Source of the DNA: Tatumella sp. JGM118
Lineage (GTDB): Bacteria > Pseudomonadota > Gammaproteobacteria > Enterobacterales > Enterobacteriaceae
Reading direction: 5' to 3'
NCBI RefSeq assembly: GCF_018257515.1
Contig: NZ_JAERJR010000021.1
Coordinates: 1 to 48,556, forward strand
Length of the DNA: 48,556 nt
Numbering within the stretch: position 1 is the stretch's first letter; every line of letters begins with the position of its first letter. The notes under the pieces were generated by a model that was not told where the DNA came from, did no database searches, and saw only the letters and a list, made by a program, of their open reading frames with translations. The position numbers and the translations under genes were made by a program. Positions 16,660 through 24,785 of this stretch are shown piece after piece.

Positions 16660-17766
16660 TTATTCGCCAAGCACCTGTTGGACACAGGATTTGAAGATGC
16701 GTACCCCGATGGCCAGCGCATCCCGGTCGAAATGCATTTCCGGATGATGCAGGCCCGGTACCAGATTGGCGCCGAGGCCCCAGAATCCGCCTTTCACCTG
16801 CGGACAGAGGCGTAAGTAATGGAAAAAATCTTCGCTGCCAGGGGTGGTTTTCGACGGTAACAGGGCATCTTCCCCCAGTTGCTGACAGATAGCGTGGCTG
16901 ATCACCGCCGTGGCTTCTTCATCAATGATCGCCGCCGGCATCTCTTTGAGGATTTTAATATCGACGGAGGCACCCAGCGCTGCGGCACTCCCTTGCAGAG
17001 CCGCAGTCACTTTTTGTTTCAGTTCCTCCATCGGGGCATTTTCCGCCGAACGGAGATCCCAGCAGACACGGGCTTCAGAAGGGATAGAATTAGTGACCCC
17101 GGCATCGGCAATAAAGCGGGTGGCTTTAGCGCTGAACGTGAGTGACGGAGAAAGATGGATCGAATTCACGGCCTGCACCGCCTGAACGGCAGCATCCAGT
17201 GCATTGACGCCTAAATGCGGGCGGGCGGCATGGGCCGCTTTTCCGGTAAATACGGCCTCAATGGTGGCTGATGCGGAGTAATTCATCGCGGCAACGGCCT
17301 GGCCCATCGGGCATTCCTCTATCGGACGCAGATGGAAGCCCAGCAGCATATCCACATTATCCAGAGCCCCTCCCTCCACCATGGCAATGGCGCCGGTCCC
17401 TAATTCTTCTGCGGGCTGGAACAGGATCCTGAGTTTGCCTTTTTTCACCAGGCCCTCACGGCGTGTTTCTTCTGCGGCGGTCAGCACGACAGAGGAATGT
17501 CCGTCATGGCCGCAGGTATGGCGGGCCACATGCTGGCCATCGATAATATGGCCCAGGGCATCCATATCTGCCCGCAACGCTAATACCGGCCCCGGTTGTC
17601 CACTGTCCAGCTCGGCAATGATCCCCGTGGTCCCGTTAATCTGGCGGGTGACAGTAAAGCCGGCGGCTTCCAGTGCAGACGCGATATACGCCGAGGTTTT
17701 AAATTCTTCAAAGCCCAGTTCGGGGATCTCATGTAATACATTAAAATGGTCTAAGGTACGTGACAT
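16660..17766 (-). CDS. M20-family amidohydrolase (hippurate/N-acyl amino acid hydrolase type)
   Basis: A cytoplasmic zinc- or manganese-dependent amidase of 368 residues, similar to HipO/AbgA/IAA-amino acid hydrolases. Metal-binding motifs are RADMDALG (65-72), HTCGHDGHSS (83-92), the catalytic glutamate pair in FQPAEE (116-121) and HPEMHFD near the C-terminus; AHAARPHLGVNA marks the dimerisation domain. GGAG precedes the ATG. It follows yjiG- and yjiH-like genes in the same direction with a 63-base gap, so the three are probably an operon. The likely role is hydrolysis of an N-acyl amino acid or dipeptide brought in by the membrane pair. Confidence 0.87.
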   Translation of the reverse strand: MSRTLDHFNVLHEIPELGFEEFKTSAYIASALEAAGFTVTRQINGTTGIIAELDSGQPGPVLALRADMDALGHIIDGQHVARHTCGHDGHSSVVLTAAEETRREGLVKKGKLRILFQPAEELGTGAIAMVEGGALDNVDMLLGFHLRPIEECPMGQAVAAMNYSASATIEAVFTGKAAHAARPHLGVNALDAAVQAVQAVNSIHLSPSLTFSAKATRFIADAGVTNSIPSEARVCWDLRSAENAPMEELKQKVTAALQGSAAALGASVDIKILKEMPAAIIDEEATAVISHAICQQLGEDALLPSKTTPGSEDFFHYLRLCPQVKGGFWGLGANLVPGLHHPEMHFDRDALAIGVRIFKSCVQQVLGE

Positions 17767-17829
17767 ACTTTACTCCGGAGATTCGCTGACCGGCAGTATC
17801 CGGACTGCCGGTGGTGATAATGAGGCGTG

Positions 17830-18297
17830 TCAGGCGATAAAACGCATCACCAGCATAGAGATAACGGCATTGACGATGCTGGTCAGCATCAGTAGCGGCC
17901 AGTACTTCTTCGGTACATCGGCCACCCCCAGTAAACGTCCCATATACTGCAACTGAGCCCCCATCAGAAAGATCGCGGGGATAAGAATAGTGACCTGAGC
18001 GGGGTCCAGTGTCCCTTTCGTCAGCAGACTGACCGCAACGCCGGTCCCTGCAGAGGATGAGAGCCATGCGGTGAGTAAGACGGTGATTGCTTCGCCCGGC
18101 AGACCGAATATCCCCATCAGCGGGGCACAGAGGTGGCCAATCATCTGCATAATACCGAGCAGGTTCAGGATTTCTGCAATCACATAGGCCATCACCACAT
18201 TGGGCATCAGATTATTAATGGCAATATTGAACCCTTTACGGGCACCGATAACAAAAATATCGAACGGATTGGCGCTGGTTTTAAGCTGATTACTCAT
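17830..18297 (-). CDS. yjiG: YjiG-like nucleoside-recognition/SpmB-family membrane protein
   Basis: A small membrane protein of 155 residues that matches E. coli YjiG in length and in blocks such as NNLMPNVVMAYVIAEIL, GLPGEAITVLLTAWLS and the C-terminal NAVISMLVMRFI. With YjiH it forms a pair of 'gate' domain proteins proposed to carry a small metabolite. Its start overlaps the end of the yjiH gene by eight bases. In E. coli the pair lies with iadA (isoaspartyl dipeptidase); here the partner enzyme is an M20 amidohydrolase. Confidence 0.88.
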   Translation of the reverse strand: MSNQLKTSANPFDIFVIGARKGFNIAINNLMPNVVMAYVIAEILNLLGIMQMIGHLCAPLMGIFGLPGEAITVLLTAWLSSSAGTGVAVSLLTKGTLDPAQVTILIPAIFLMGAQLQYMGRLLGVADVPKKYWPLLMLTSIVNAVISMLVMRFIA

Positions 18298-18973
18298 TGA
18301 TGAAATCCTTCCTGTAGACCGTATTTAATGCGACTCTGACCAGACCTGCCCCGACAAATTTCAGGACAAACATTAATAATAGCGGCACAATTAACGGAGT
18401 GGTCAGGGAGGCAAATAATGCCGAGCCGATAGCAAAATAGTTATTAATCAGTCCGGCGCCGGAATATTGCCAGGAACCCATAATCACGACATGTTTGCGG
18501 GTGATTTTTTTACTGTCATAGAGTTCTTTACTCAGGGCAGCCCCGGCATCGGTACTCTGTAAATCTGTGATTAATGCAAGCCCGGTATAACCGGGTAATC
18601 CCAGCAGCGGTTTCAGTAACGGCGTTAACAGCCGGTGGGCGGCACGAATAGCACCGTAATGGGTAAAAATCTCCAGTAGTCCCAGCGCCAGCATCACGGT
18701 CGGTACTAAGGACAGGGCAAACAGAAAGCCGGCTTTCGCCCCGAACCCGCCGCTGCCGACGAAGGTTCCTCCGCCCCCGTCTTTCAGGGTCCCGAAGGCC
18801 CCGCCGAGCGTCGTAAAGTCAAAGGCTCCCAGCCAGGCCATATCTTTGACTTTAAAAAACAGCCCTGAAAATACCAGTAATACGGCGATCAGGGCTATCC
18901 ATGCGCCTGGCGTCACTTTCAGGGCATGTTCGTCCTTATCCTGACTTTGGTTGCTGATGTTGTTATCGCTCAT
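18290..18973 (-). CDS. yjiH: YjiH-like nucleoside-recognition/SpmA-family membrane protein
   Basis: A membrane protein of 227 residues, the same length as E. coli YjiH. It has a polar N-terminus, hydrophobic segments from about residue 24, a Gly-rich loop (DGGGGTFVGSGGFG), and the conserved GLPGYTGLALITDLQSTDAGAA and MGSWQYSGAGLINNYF regions. It is the first gene of the presumed yjiH-yjiG-amidohydrolase operon and is divergent from a LysR gene. A function in uptake or exchange of the amidohydrolase's substrate or product is inferred from context. Confidence 0.88.
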   Translation of the reverse strand: MSDNNISNQSQDKDEHALKVTPGAWIALIAVLLVFSGLFFKVKDMAWLGAFDFTTLGGAFGTLKDGGGGTFVGSGGFGAKAGFLFALSLVPTVMLALGLLEIFTHYGAIRAAHRLLTPLLKPLLGLPGYTGLALITDLQSTDAGAALSKELYDSKKITRKHVVIMGSWQYSGAGLINNYFAIGSALFASLTTPLIVPLLLMFVLKFVGAGLVRVALNTVYRKDFINE

Positions 18974-19366
18974 AATTATTCTCTGTAGTTATTTTAGTGA
19001 TGAGTTTCCCTGGTGCCGGAGAACCTGAGTGAATATTTTGTCTGTCCACAAAATAGATAATTAACAATTTTTATGCCGGAATGAAACCTGCGACATAAAA
19101 ACGCCGGTGGCCTGCTGTTTATTAAACTTTATGGAATTTATAAATAACATAAAAAAGCAGAACACATTCACTGTTATTAATATCTTTCACTGTTTATGTT
19201 GGTGCAGTTGCACTCTTCTGGTGCTTTACTAATGGATATTCAGAAAATTATTTTTTTATATCTGATACCTCAGGTTTATCCGATTATCGTAAAGGATTAT
19301 AAAAATATAAATGTCCTGTAATCGGTGTTATTGTTGCTTTCTGGTCAACAGTTGGCAGGGCTTGAG
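18974..19366. promoter_or_regulatory. AT-rich divergent promoter region between yjiH and lysR
   Basis: Nearly 400 AT-rich bases separate the divergent genes. A 7-bp inverted repeat ATTTTGT-N6-ACAAAAT lies at 19035-19054, about 60 bases upstream of yjiH, and has the T-N11-A form preferred by LysR proteins. Several A/T runs are present, but no -35/-10 pair could be assigned with certainty. Confidence 0.5.
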
Positions 19367-20299
19367 GTGCAGAAGTTTCATGAAAAACCGATGAGTTATT
19401 TGTACGAAGTCGGTGTCCAGGGCGGGATCCGCCGCGCAGCCGATATCCTGGGAGTGAATCCTTCGGTGATCAGCCGCCAGATTTCGCAACTTGAGCGTGA
19501 ATTACAATTACCCTTGCTGGAACGGCGTGGCCGGATTGTCGTTCTGACCGAAGCGGGGCGTTTACTGGCCGAAGATTACTTTGAGAGCCGCCAGCGGCGA
19601 TATAAGCTGGAAGCGCACCTGAAAGACTTACGTCATATGAAAGGGGGAAGTGTTTCGGTACGCATCGGTGGCGGGCTGGTCAGCACCTTTATCCGTGAGA
19701 TTATGACGACCTTTTCCGGGGCGTATCCGCAGGTTTTTGTGGATATTACCGTGGCCAGTATGCATGAGATGCTGAATGCTGTGGTCCATGGTGACACCGA
19801 TATGGCACTGGCCTTCGGGCCTGTCGGCAACCCGGAGGTTAAACGCTACAGTTTTCGCTGGGGGCCGGTCTGTGCCGTTATGTCGCCGGATCATCCGTTA
19901 AGCGGTGAGCCTGGTGTGACCATCGAAACCCTTGCCGGACAACGGCTGATTGCCCTGACGGATCAGTTCGGGTTACAGCGCTATATGAACACCATGTTCC
20001 GCAACAGTGGCCTGATATTTACACCCTCCTACAGGTGTAATCTCTTTTCCACCGCCCTGGAGCTTAGTGCGGCGGGGCTGGGGATCGCTTGCATGTCCGC
20101 CAGGGCGGCTGAGCCGATGATTTCCTCCGGACAACTGGTCGCAATACCGATAGACAACCCGGTCGCGCATGAAACGCAATGCCACTTACTGCGCAATTCA
20201 GATCGCCGTTTTACCCCGGCGGCACATCATCTGTGGCAGTTATTACGCAACTATTTCAGTGAAATGTCTGACCAGGACAAAGAAACCTCAGGTCGCTGA
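19367..20299 (+). CDS. LysR-family transcriptional regulator
   Basis: The N-terminal helix-turn-helix (YEVGVQGGIRRAADILGVNP then SVISRQISQLEREL) is followed by a LysR substrate-binding domain of normal size, 310 residues from the GTG at 19367. That GTG has AGGG six bases upstream; an in-frame GTG at 19325 would add 14 residues that do not fit the family. It faces away from yjiH-yjiG-amidohydrolase and probably controls that operon. The inducer is unknown. Confidence 0.87.
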   Translation: MQKFHEKPMSYLYEVGVQGGIRRAADILGVNPSVISRQISQLERELQLPLLERRGRIVVLTEAGRLLAEDYFESRQRRYKLEAHLKDLRHMKGGSVSVRIGGGLVSTFIREIMTTFSGAYPQVFVDITVASMHEMLNAVVHGDTDMALAFGPVGNPEVKRYSFRWGPVCAVMSPDHPLSGEPGVTIETLAGQRLIALTDQFGLQRYMNTMFRNSGLIFTPSYRCNLFSTALELSAAGLGIACMSARAAEPMISSGQLVAIPIDNPVAHETQCHLLRNSDRRFTPAAHHLWQLLRNYFSEMSDQDKETSGR

Positions 20300-20450
20300 C
20301 GGATGTGCAGCGGCCATGTGCTGCTTTTTTGTGCCTTCGGTCAGGCACGGTGTCAGCATTCTGTGCAGTGATGACCGTCGGTTCAACATCTCACCGGTCG
20401 GAACCGGTATTTCTGCCGTCAACTTGCCTGCACATCCCCGTTACCATAGC

Positions 20451-20774
20451 TCAGGGGATCCCCGCCAGACGCAGAAGGGCGGTCACTGCTGCTGCCGACA
20501 GGATAACCACAATTAGCGGGGTCCGGCGCAGTGTGAGGAGCAGCGCCACCGCGACGCCGCCTGTACGGGCAAAGCCTGCGAAATGGTTATCATGATAAAA
20601 GGTGGCAATCACCGCCACAGAGAACAATAAGGTGGTGGCGGCGTCGGATAAGCGCTGTTGCCACGGTTCCGGGAGTACCCACCGGTGTCCAAGACGGCTA
20701 CTGATATAGCGCATCAGAAAGGTGCCCACCCCAAGTAAGAGAATGCTCCCCAAAAGCACCGGACTACTGTTCAT
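20451..20774 (-). CDS. AzlD-family branched-chain amino acid exporter subunit
   Basis: A hydrophobic protein of 107 residues with three to four membrane segments and the AzlD pattern GTFLMRYISSRLGHRW. It is the small partner of the AzlC protein encoded just upstream, whose stop overlaps this start by 11 bases. GGGAGG precedes the ATG. It is comparable to E. coli YgaH, the small subunit of the valine exporter YgaZH. Confidence 0.85.
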   Translation of the reverse strand: MNSSPVLLGSILLLGVGTFLMRYISSRLGHRWVLPEPWQQRLSDAATTLLFSVAVIATFYHDNHFAGFARTGGVAVALLLTLRRTPLIVVILSAAAVTALLRLAGIP

Positions 20775-21438
20775 TTTTTCTGCCTCCCATCATCAGCCCG
20801 GCGAGCGAGACCAGTACCGGTAAGCCGGCAGGCAGCCAGGGAACCGTGGCCAGCGCCAGCAGGGCACCGGAACCGGCACGCTTCCGGGTCACTTTTTTCT
20901 TCAGCGATGGGATCACCAACGCCAGCATAATGGCCGGAAAGACGCTGTCTAAACCGATCACTGACGGGTCCGGCAGAAGTTTGCCCATCAGGGATCCCCC
21001 CAGTACACCTGCGGGCCAGCAGAGGGCGATACCTGTACCACACAGCCAGTAGGCGGCTCGTTGCTGACGTTTATCCGGACGCGATAACCCGAATACGACA
21101 CTTTCATCATTCATCATATGGCTGCCGGCAATACCCCGCCATCCGCGTCCGGTCAAATCACTGACGGCAATACCAAACGGAATATGGCGGGCATTCACCA
21201 GCAAGCCGGCCGCCGCTGCCGCCAGAGGACTCCCTCCGGCGGCCACGATACCGATAAAGATAAATTCAGACGCGCCCGCCATGACGATCATGGAAAGCGC
21301 TAAAGGTACCCATACCGGGAACCCGAGGCTGCCTGCCAGTGAACCATAAGAGACTGCCACCACACCATCAGCCAGACAGACCAGAAAAATAGCTTTAACA
21401 ACATCACGGGGTAAGGCGGAATAGAGTGGAGTCAGCAT
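20764..21438 (-). CDS. AzlC-family branched-chain amino acid exporter, large subunit
   Basis: A membrane protein of 224 residues of the AzlC/YgaZ family, which exports valine and other branched-chain amino acids or methionine with AzlD. Conserved segments are GSLAGSLGFPVWVPLALSM, VMAGASEFIFIG, LLVNARHIPFGIAVS and the H-MNDESVVFGL motif. It lies directly opposite an XRE-cupin regulator gene, and the shared upstream region holds a perfect palindrome. The exported compound cannot be stated. Confidence 0.88.
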   Translation of the reverse strand: MLTPLYSALPRDVVKAIFLVCLADGVVAVSYGSLAGSLGFPVWVPLALSMIVMAGASEFIFIGIVAAGGSPLAAAAAGLLVNARHIPFGIAVSDLTGRGWRGIAGSHMMNDESVVFGLSRPDKRQQRAAYWLCGTGIALCWPAGVLGGSLMGKLLPDPSVIGLDSVFPAIMLALVIPSLKKKVTRKRAGSGALLALATVPWLPAGLPVLVSLAGLMMGGRKNEQ

Positions 21439-21510
21439 AGGGATACCGTTAAAATGAACGTTAATACACTATAATGAACACACGGTCAGTGTTTTTCAAC
21501 AAGAACGTTT

Positions 21511-21528
21511 CGTTCGTTATAACGAACG
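21511..21528 (+). promoter_or_regulatory. 18-bp perfect palindrome, likely XRE-cupin operator
   Basis: CGTTCGTTATAACGAACG reads identically on both strands and ends 10 bases before the regulator's start codon, overlapping its leader. Related GTTCAT/ATGAAC half-sites recur at about 21452-21480 near the azlC start. Autoregulation of the divergent pair is the natural reading. A possible azlC promoter on the minus strand has TTGAAA and CATTAT with 17-base spacing. Confidence 0.7.
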
Positions 21529-21538
21529 GTGAGGCGAT

Positions 21539-22150
21539 ATGACACCCCCTATCACGATTATTTCGCGGAATCTGTGCCAGGAACGGCAGAGATCCGGTCT
21601 GTCACTGGCTGAAGTGGCCCGCAGAGCCGGAATTGCCAAGTCCACACTGTCTCAGCTGGAATCCGGCACCGGTAATCCCAGCCTGGAAACACTCTGGGCC
21701 TTATGCATGGCACTGGATATGCCGTTTGCCCGGTTACTGGAAGACGGCGGTACGGCTATCCGGTTATTGCGAAAGGGAGAAGGGATGGCCGTCGATTCCG
21801 GGCAGGCAAGTTACCAGGCGATCCTGCTGGCCAATTGTCCGCCCGGGGCCAGACGCGATATTTATACCCTGCAGGTTCAGCCGGGCAAGGACAGGCTGTC
21901 AGAGCCACATCTGCCGGGGTCGGTTGAACATATTATTCTGGTACGCGGGCGGGCATTAGTCGGACTGGCGGATAATCCGGTGGAGCTGAATGAAGGTGAC
22001 TACCTGTGTTACCCGGGGGATCTGCCGCATATTTTCCGTGCGCTGGAAAAAGATACCGAAGCCTTGCTGGTGGCGGAACATCGGGCGGATGTCCGGGCAG
22101 GGAAGCCCGATACGGGCTTCCCGTGGCAGGGATTACTGACTGACCGGTGA
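21539..22150 (+). CDS. XRE-family regulator with C-terminal cupin domain
   Basis: A 203-residue transcription factor. Residues about 9-65 form a helix-turn-helix (LSLAEVARRAGIAKSTLSQLE), and the C-terminal part is a cupin sensor (LPGSVEHIILVRGRALVGLA and LNEGDYLCYPGDLPHIF, with metal/ligand-binding His and Glu). Such regulators often sit opposite amino-acid transport genes. GAGG precedes the ATG. It probably represses azlCD and itself through the palindrome upstream. It ends convergently with the next gene, overlapping it by 18 bases. Confidence 0.88.
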   Translation: MTPPITIISRNLCQERQRSGLSLAEVARRAGIAKSTLSQLESGTGNPSLETLWALCMALDMPFARLLEDGGTAIRLLRKGEGMAVDSGQASYQAILLANCPPGARRDIYTLQVQPGKDRLSEPHLPGSVEHIILVRGRALVGLADNPVELNEGDYLCYPGDLPHIFRALEKDTEALLVAEHRADVRAGKPDTGFPWQGLLTDR

Positions 22151-23287
22151 ATAACTCAGATTGACCGGATCATTCGGTAACTGCGTGAAATGGGTCACGA
22201 TATAGTGGTAATCGGCGGTCGGATCCAGCGAAGCAAACTGCTGCGGATAGAACCAGTGTGCCAGGATCTCAACCCCGATAATATTCCACGGATGGTTGTA
22301 GAAATGATGATACACCCCGCCGACATGCCCTTCAGAGACCGCAGGGATCGTCGCGACAGCGGTACGTTTTAACAGATTGTCAAAGCTGGCTTTGATCTGT
22401 GTGATTTGGGTATTGTAACCGAACGGCAATACCGGGTTCCCTGCCGCGCCGCGTTTTGAACCGGTCATCAGGTACCAGTCAGGACGCATCGCGATGATTT
22501 TTTCAGGATTAATAAAGCCTGATGCCCCTTTCAGCAACTCTGAGCCGATATTAATCCCGCCTGCGGCAGCCACTAATCCGCCCCAGCCATTGGTGCCGTG
22601 GGTGAAGCAGCAGTTATCTGAATTACCGGCGATAGGTTCGATGAAGACCAGCGGCTTTTTCGGTGCTTTGCTGACCACGGACTCAATCCGGTTCAGGTGC
22701 TCGGTATAAAAATCAGTAAAGGCTTTGGCATTACTCTCTTTGTTGAGGACTTTCCCCAGTAACGTGATGCTGGGCACCGTATCCTGAATCGGGTGGAGTT
22801 CATAATCCAGGAACAGCACAGGGATATGCAATTCCCGGAAACGTTTCAGAACCCCGGTTTGTTCCAGTGCCGGTTTGGCCCGCAACTGGGCAATCAGCAG
22901 GTCCGGGTGGCTGGAGATCACGGTTTCAGTATTCACTTCCCCCTGGTCTGAGAACCCCATATCCGGGATAGCTGCCGCCTGAGGCCACTTTCCTTTCAGA
23001 ACCGCCCACTCCTGGCCATCCTGCTTTTTGATCAGATTATTCCAGCTAATGACCCGCGCGAACGGGTCTGCCCGGTCGAGCAGGGCCAGCGCCATAATAT
23101 CGCGGCCATCCTGCAGAATAATGCGTTTCGGTTCATGACTGATCACCACAGTCTGGTGATCCATATCCTGTACGGTCAGCGGGTAATCCGTCGCCATCGC
23201 GGCCAGCGGGGAGAAACACACCGCGGCGGTGACACACTGGCGGGCATAGCGTATGAGAGTATGACGGCGTTTGATCGCGTTATTCAT
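22133..23287 (-). CDS. Iron(III)-complex/cobalamin-type ABC substrate-binding protein
   Basis: A periplasmic binding protein of the FepB/BtuF class III family, 384 residues with a signal peptide ending near residue 32 (LAAMA). The PeripBP_2 domain starts around VVISHEPKRIILQDG; the helical hinge and the second lobe (NGWGGLVAAAGGINIGSELL, INPEKIIAMRPDWYLMTG) are clear. Two adjacent cysteines (DNCCFTHG) are unusual. AGGAAAG precedes the ATG. It is divergent from the permease and ATPase genes that it should serve, and Fur-like sites lie between them. The ligand (siderophore, heme or other chelate) is unknown. Confidence 0.87.
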   Translation of the reverse strand: MNNAIKRRHTLIRYARQCVTAAVCFSPLAAMATDYPLTVQDMDHQTVVISHEPKRIILQDGRDIMALALLDRADPFARVISWNNLIKKQDGQEWAVLKGKWPQAAAIPDMGFSDQGEVNTETVISSHPDLLIAQLRAKPALEQTGVLKRFRELHIPVLFLDYELHPIQDTVPSITLLGKVLNKESNAKAFTDFYTEHLNRIESVVSKAPKKPLVFIEPIAGNSDNCCFTHGTNGWGGLVAAAGGINIGSELLKGASGFINPEKIIAMRPDWYLMTGSKRGAAGNPVLPFGYNTQITQIKASFDNLLKRTAVATIPAVSEGHVGGVYHHFYNHPWNIIGVEILAHWFYPQQFASLDPTADYHYIVTHFTQLPNDPVNLSYSPVSQ

Positions 23288-23714
23288 TAGCTTTCCTGAA
23301 TTGTTTCTCCCTCGTTGCCATGGGGTACGCAGAAAATAACAGGGCCGGGGAGGTGATTGAATGAGAATCTATATCATAATAATTATTAACTATAATTTTA
23401 GCGGCAGGTATCTGCGGTATGTTACCGGGAGTAACTATCTGCCGGGAGATGTTTCCGGTACGGGTTTTTCTGGCCCGGGCGGGCGGCAAAAACAGGTTTT
23501 TTATTGCGGCTATTCATGTTGTGTAAACTGTTTGACGTTGTATTCATTCGGTTTCGCGGTATCATTCGGAATGATTATTATTATATTTTGTCGCGGGTGG
23601 TCCAGAGCAGGCTGACTGCCAGGCTTTACAGGTTTACCGCCGTAATCCCGATACGGTGAATGAATAAGCCGCACAAAACAATGTCGTTAGTTCCGGAACG
23701 TGGAAATAGGATTA
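23288..23714. promoter_or_regulatory. Divergent iron-transport promoter region with Fur-like boxes
   Basis: About 430 bases separate the binding-protein gene from the permease gene. TGAGAATCTATATCA at 23362-23376 fits the 7-1-7 Fur pattern at 11 of 14 positions and lies in an AT-rich block that continues to 23400. AATGATTATTATTAT at 23570-23584 matches the consensus core at 13 of 15 positions. Between and around them no gene is visible. Iron repression of both transcripts is the likely outcome. Confidence 0.55.
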
Positions 23715-24785
23715 ATGAGTACAGTGACAGAATCTGTTACCCGTGAACGTGGGGGTATCGGTGCCGAATATCGGAAACTGATCCGTAAACGTGTCGTGTT
23801 GTTGTTGGTTTTAGTCATGGCAATCTGCTGCAGTGTCATCCTCGACTTTACTATCGGACCGGCGCACTTTGACCTGATGACACTGTTACGTGCACTGGTA
23901 CATCCTGCCGGTGTCGATGCGGCGACCCGGGTGATCGTCTGGGATATCCGTCTGCCTTTTACCCTGATGGCCGTGGTGGTTGGTTTTGCCCTGGGAATGG
24001 CAGGAAGTGAGATGCAGACCATCCTCAATAACCCGCTGGCCAGTCCTTTTACACTGGGGGTTTCCTCCGCCGCCTCGTTCGGGGCTGCACTGGCTCTGGT
24101 GCTGGGGGTGGGGATTCCCGGGATCCCCGGCACCTGGCTGGTGACCGGAAACGCGTTTATTTTTGCCATTCTGACAGCATTTATTCTGAATCTGGTCAGC
24201 CGCCGCACAGTGAATACACGCACTACCGTGGTGCTCTTCGGGATTGCCCTGGTGTTTACCTTTAATGCGCTGGTCGCCATGATGCAATTTATCGCCAGTG
24301 AAGATACTCTGCAATCGCTGGTCTTCTGGACCATGGGTAGCCTGGGACGCGCTTCCTGGCCGAAACTGGGGATCCTGGCTGCAGCCATAGTGATATTGCT
24401 TCCCTGGGCCCTGAAGAGTGCCTGGCAACTGACCGCGCTGCGTCTGGGTGAAGACAGGGCGGCCAGTTTTGGTATTGATGTTGCCCGTCTGCGGATGTCG
24501 TCATTGATCCGCATCAGCCTGGCGTCTGCGCTGGCTGTGGCCTTTGTCGGACCTATCGGCTTTATCGGCCTGGTGGCACCGCATATCGCCCGGCAACTGG
24601 TCGGCGAGGATCACCGTTTTTATCTGCCCGCCAGTGGTCTGATTGGTGCCCTGGTGTTATCCCTGGCCTCCGTGGTATCGAAAAATATTGTTCCCGGCGT
24701 CATTATCCCGATCGGTATTATCACCTCGCTGGTGGGCGTGCCTTTCTTTATCGTTATCATTCTGCGTCATCGGGGGAACTTATGA
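23715..24785 (+). CDS. FecCD-family iron-complex ABC permease
   Basis: An inner-membrane permease of 356 residues with about ten hydrophobic segments. FecCD hallmarks are GFALGMAGSEMQTILNNPLASPFTLG near residues 95-120 and GPIGFIGLVAPHIARQLVGED near 280-300. The ATG at 23715 has AGGA a few bases upstream; a GTG at 23700 is in frame but less attractive. Only one permease is encoded, so it would work as a homodimer. Its end overlaps the ATPase start (ATGA). Confidence 0.92.
   Translation: MSTVTESVTRERGGIGAEYRKLIRKRVVLLLVLVMAICCSVILDFTIGPAHFDLMTLLRALVHPAGVDAATRVIVWDIRLPFTLMAVVVGFALGMAGSEMQTILNNPLASPFTLGVSSAASFGAALALVLGVGIPGIPGTWLVTGNAFIFAILTAFILNLVSRRTVNTRTTVVLFGIALVFTFNALVAMMQFIASEDTLQSLVFWTMGSLGRASWPKLGILAAAIVILLPWALKSAWQLTALRLGEDRAASFGIDVARLRMSSLIRISLASALAVAFVGPIGFIGLVAPHIARQLVGEDHRFYLPASGLIGALVLSLASVVSKNIVPGVIIPIGIITSLVGVPFFIVIILRHRGNL

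Noticed and set aside
23687-24514. A 275-residue open frame on the minus strand
   Set aside because: It is antisense to the FecCD permease gene, rich in Arg, Ser and Thr, and has no family resemblance; it is a shadow of the GC-rich coding strand.
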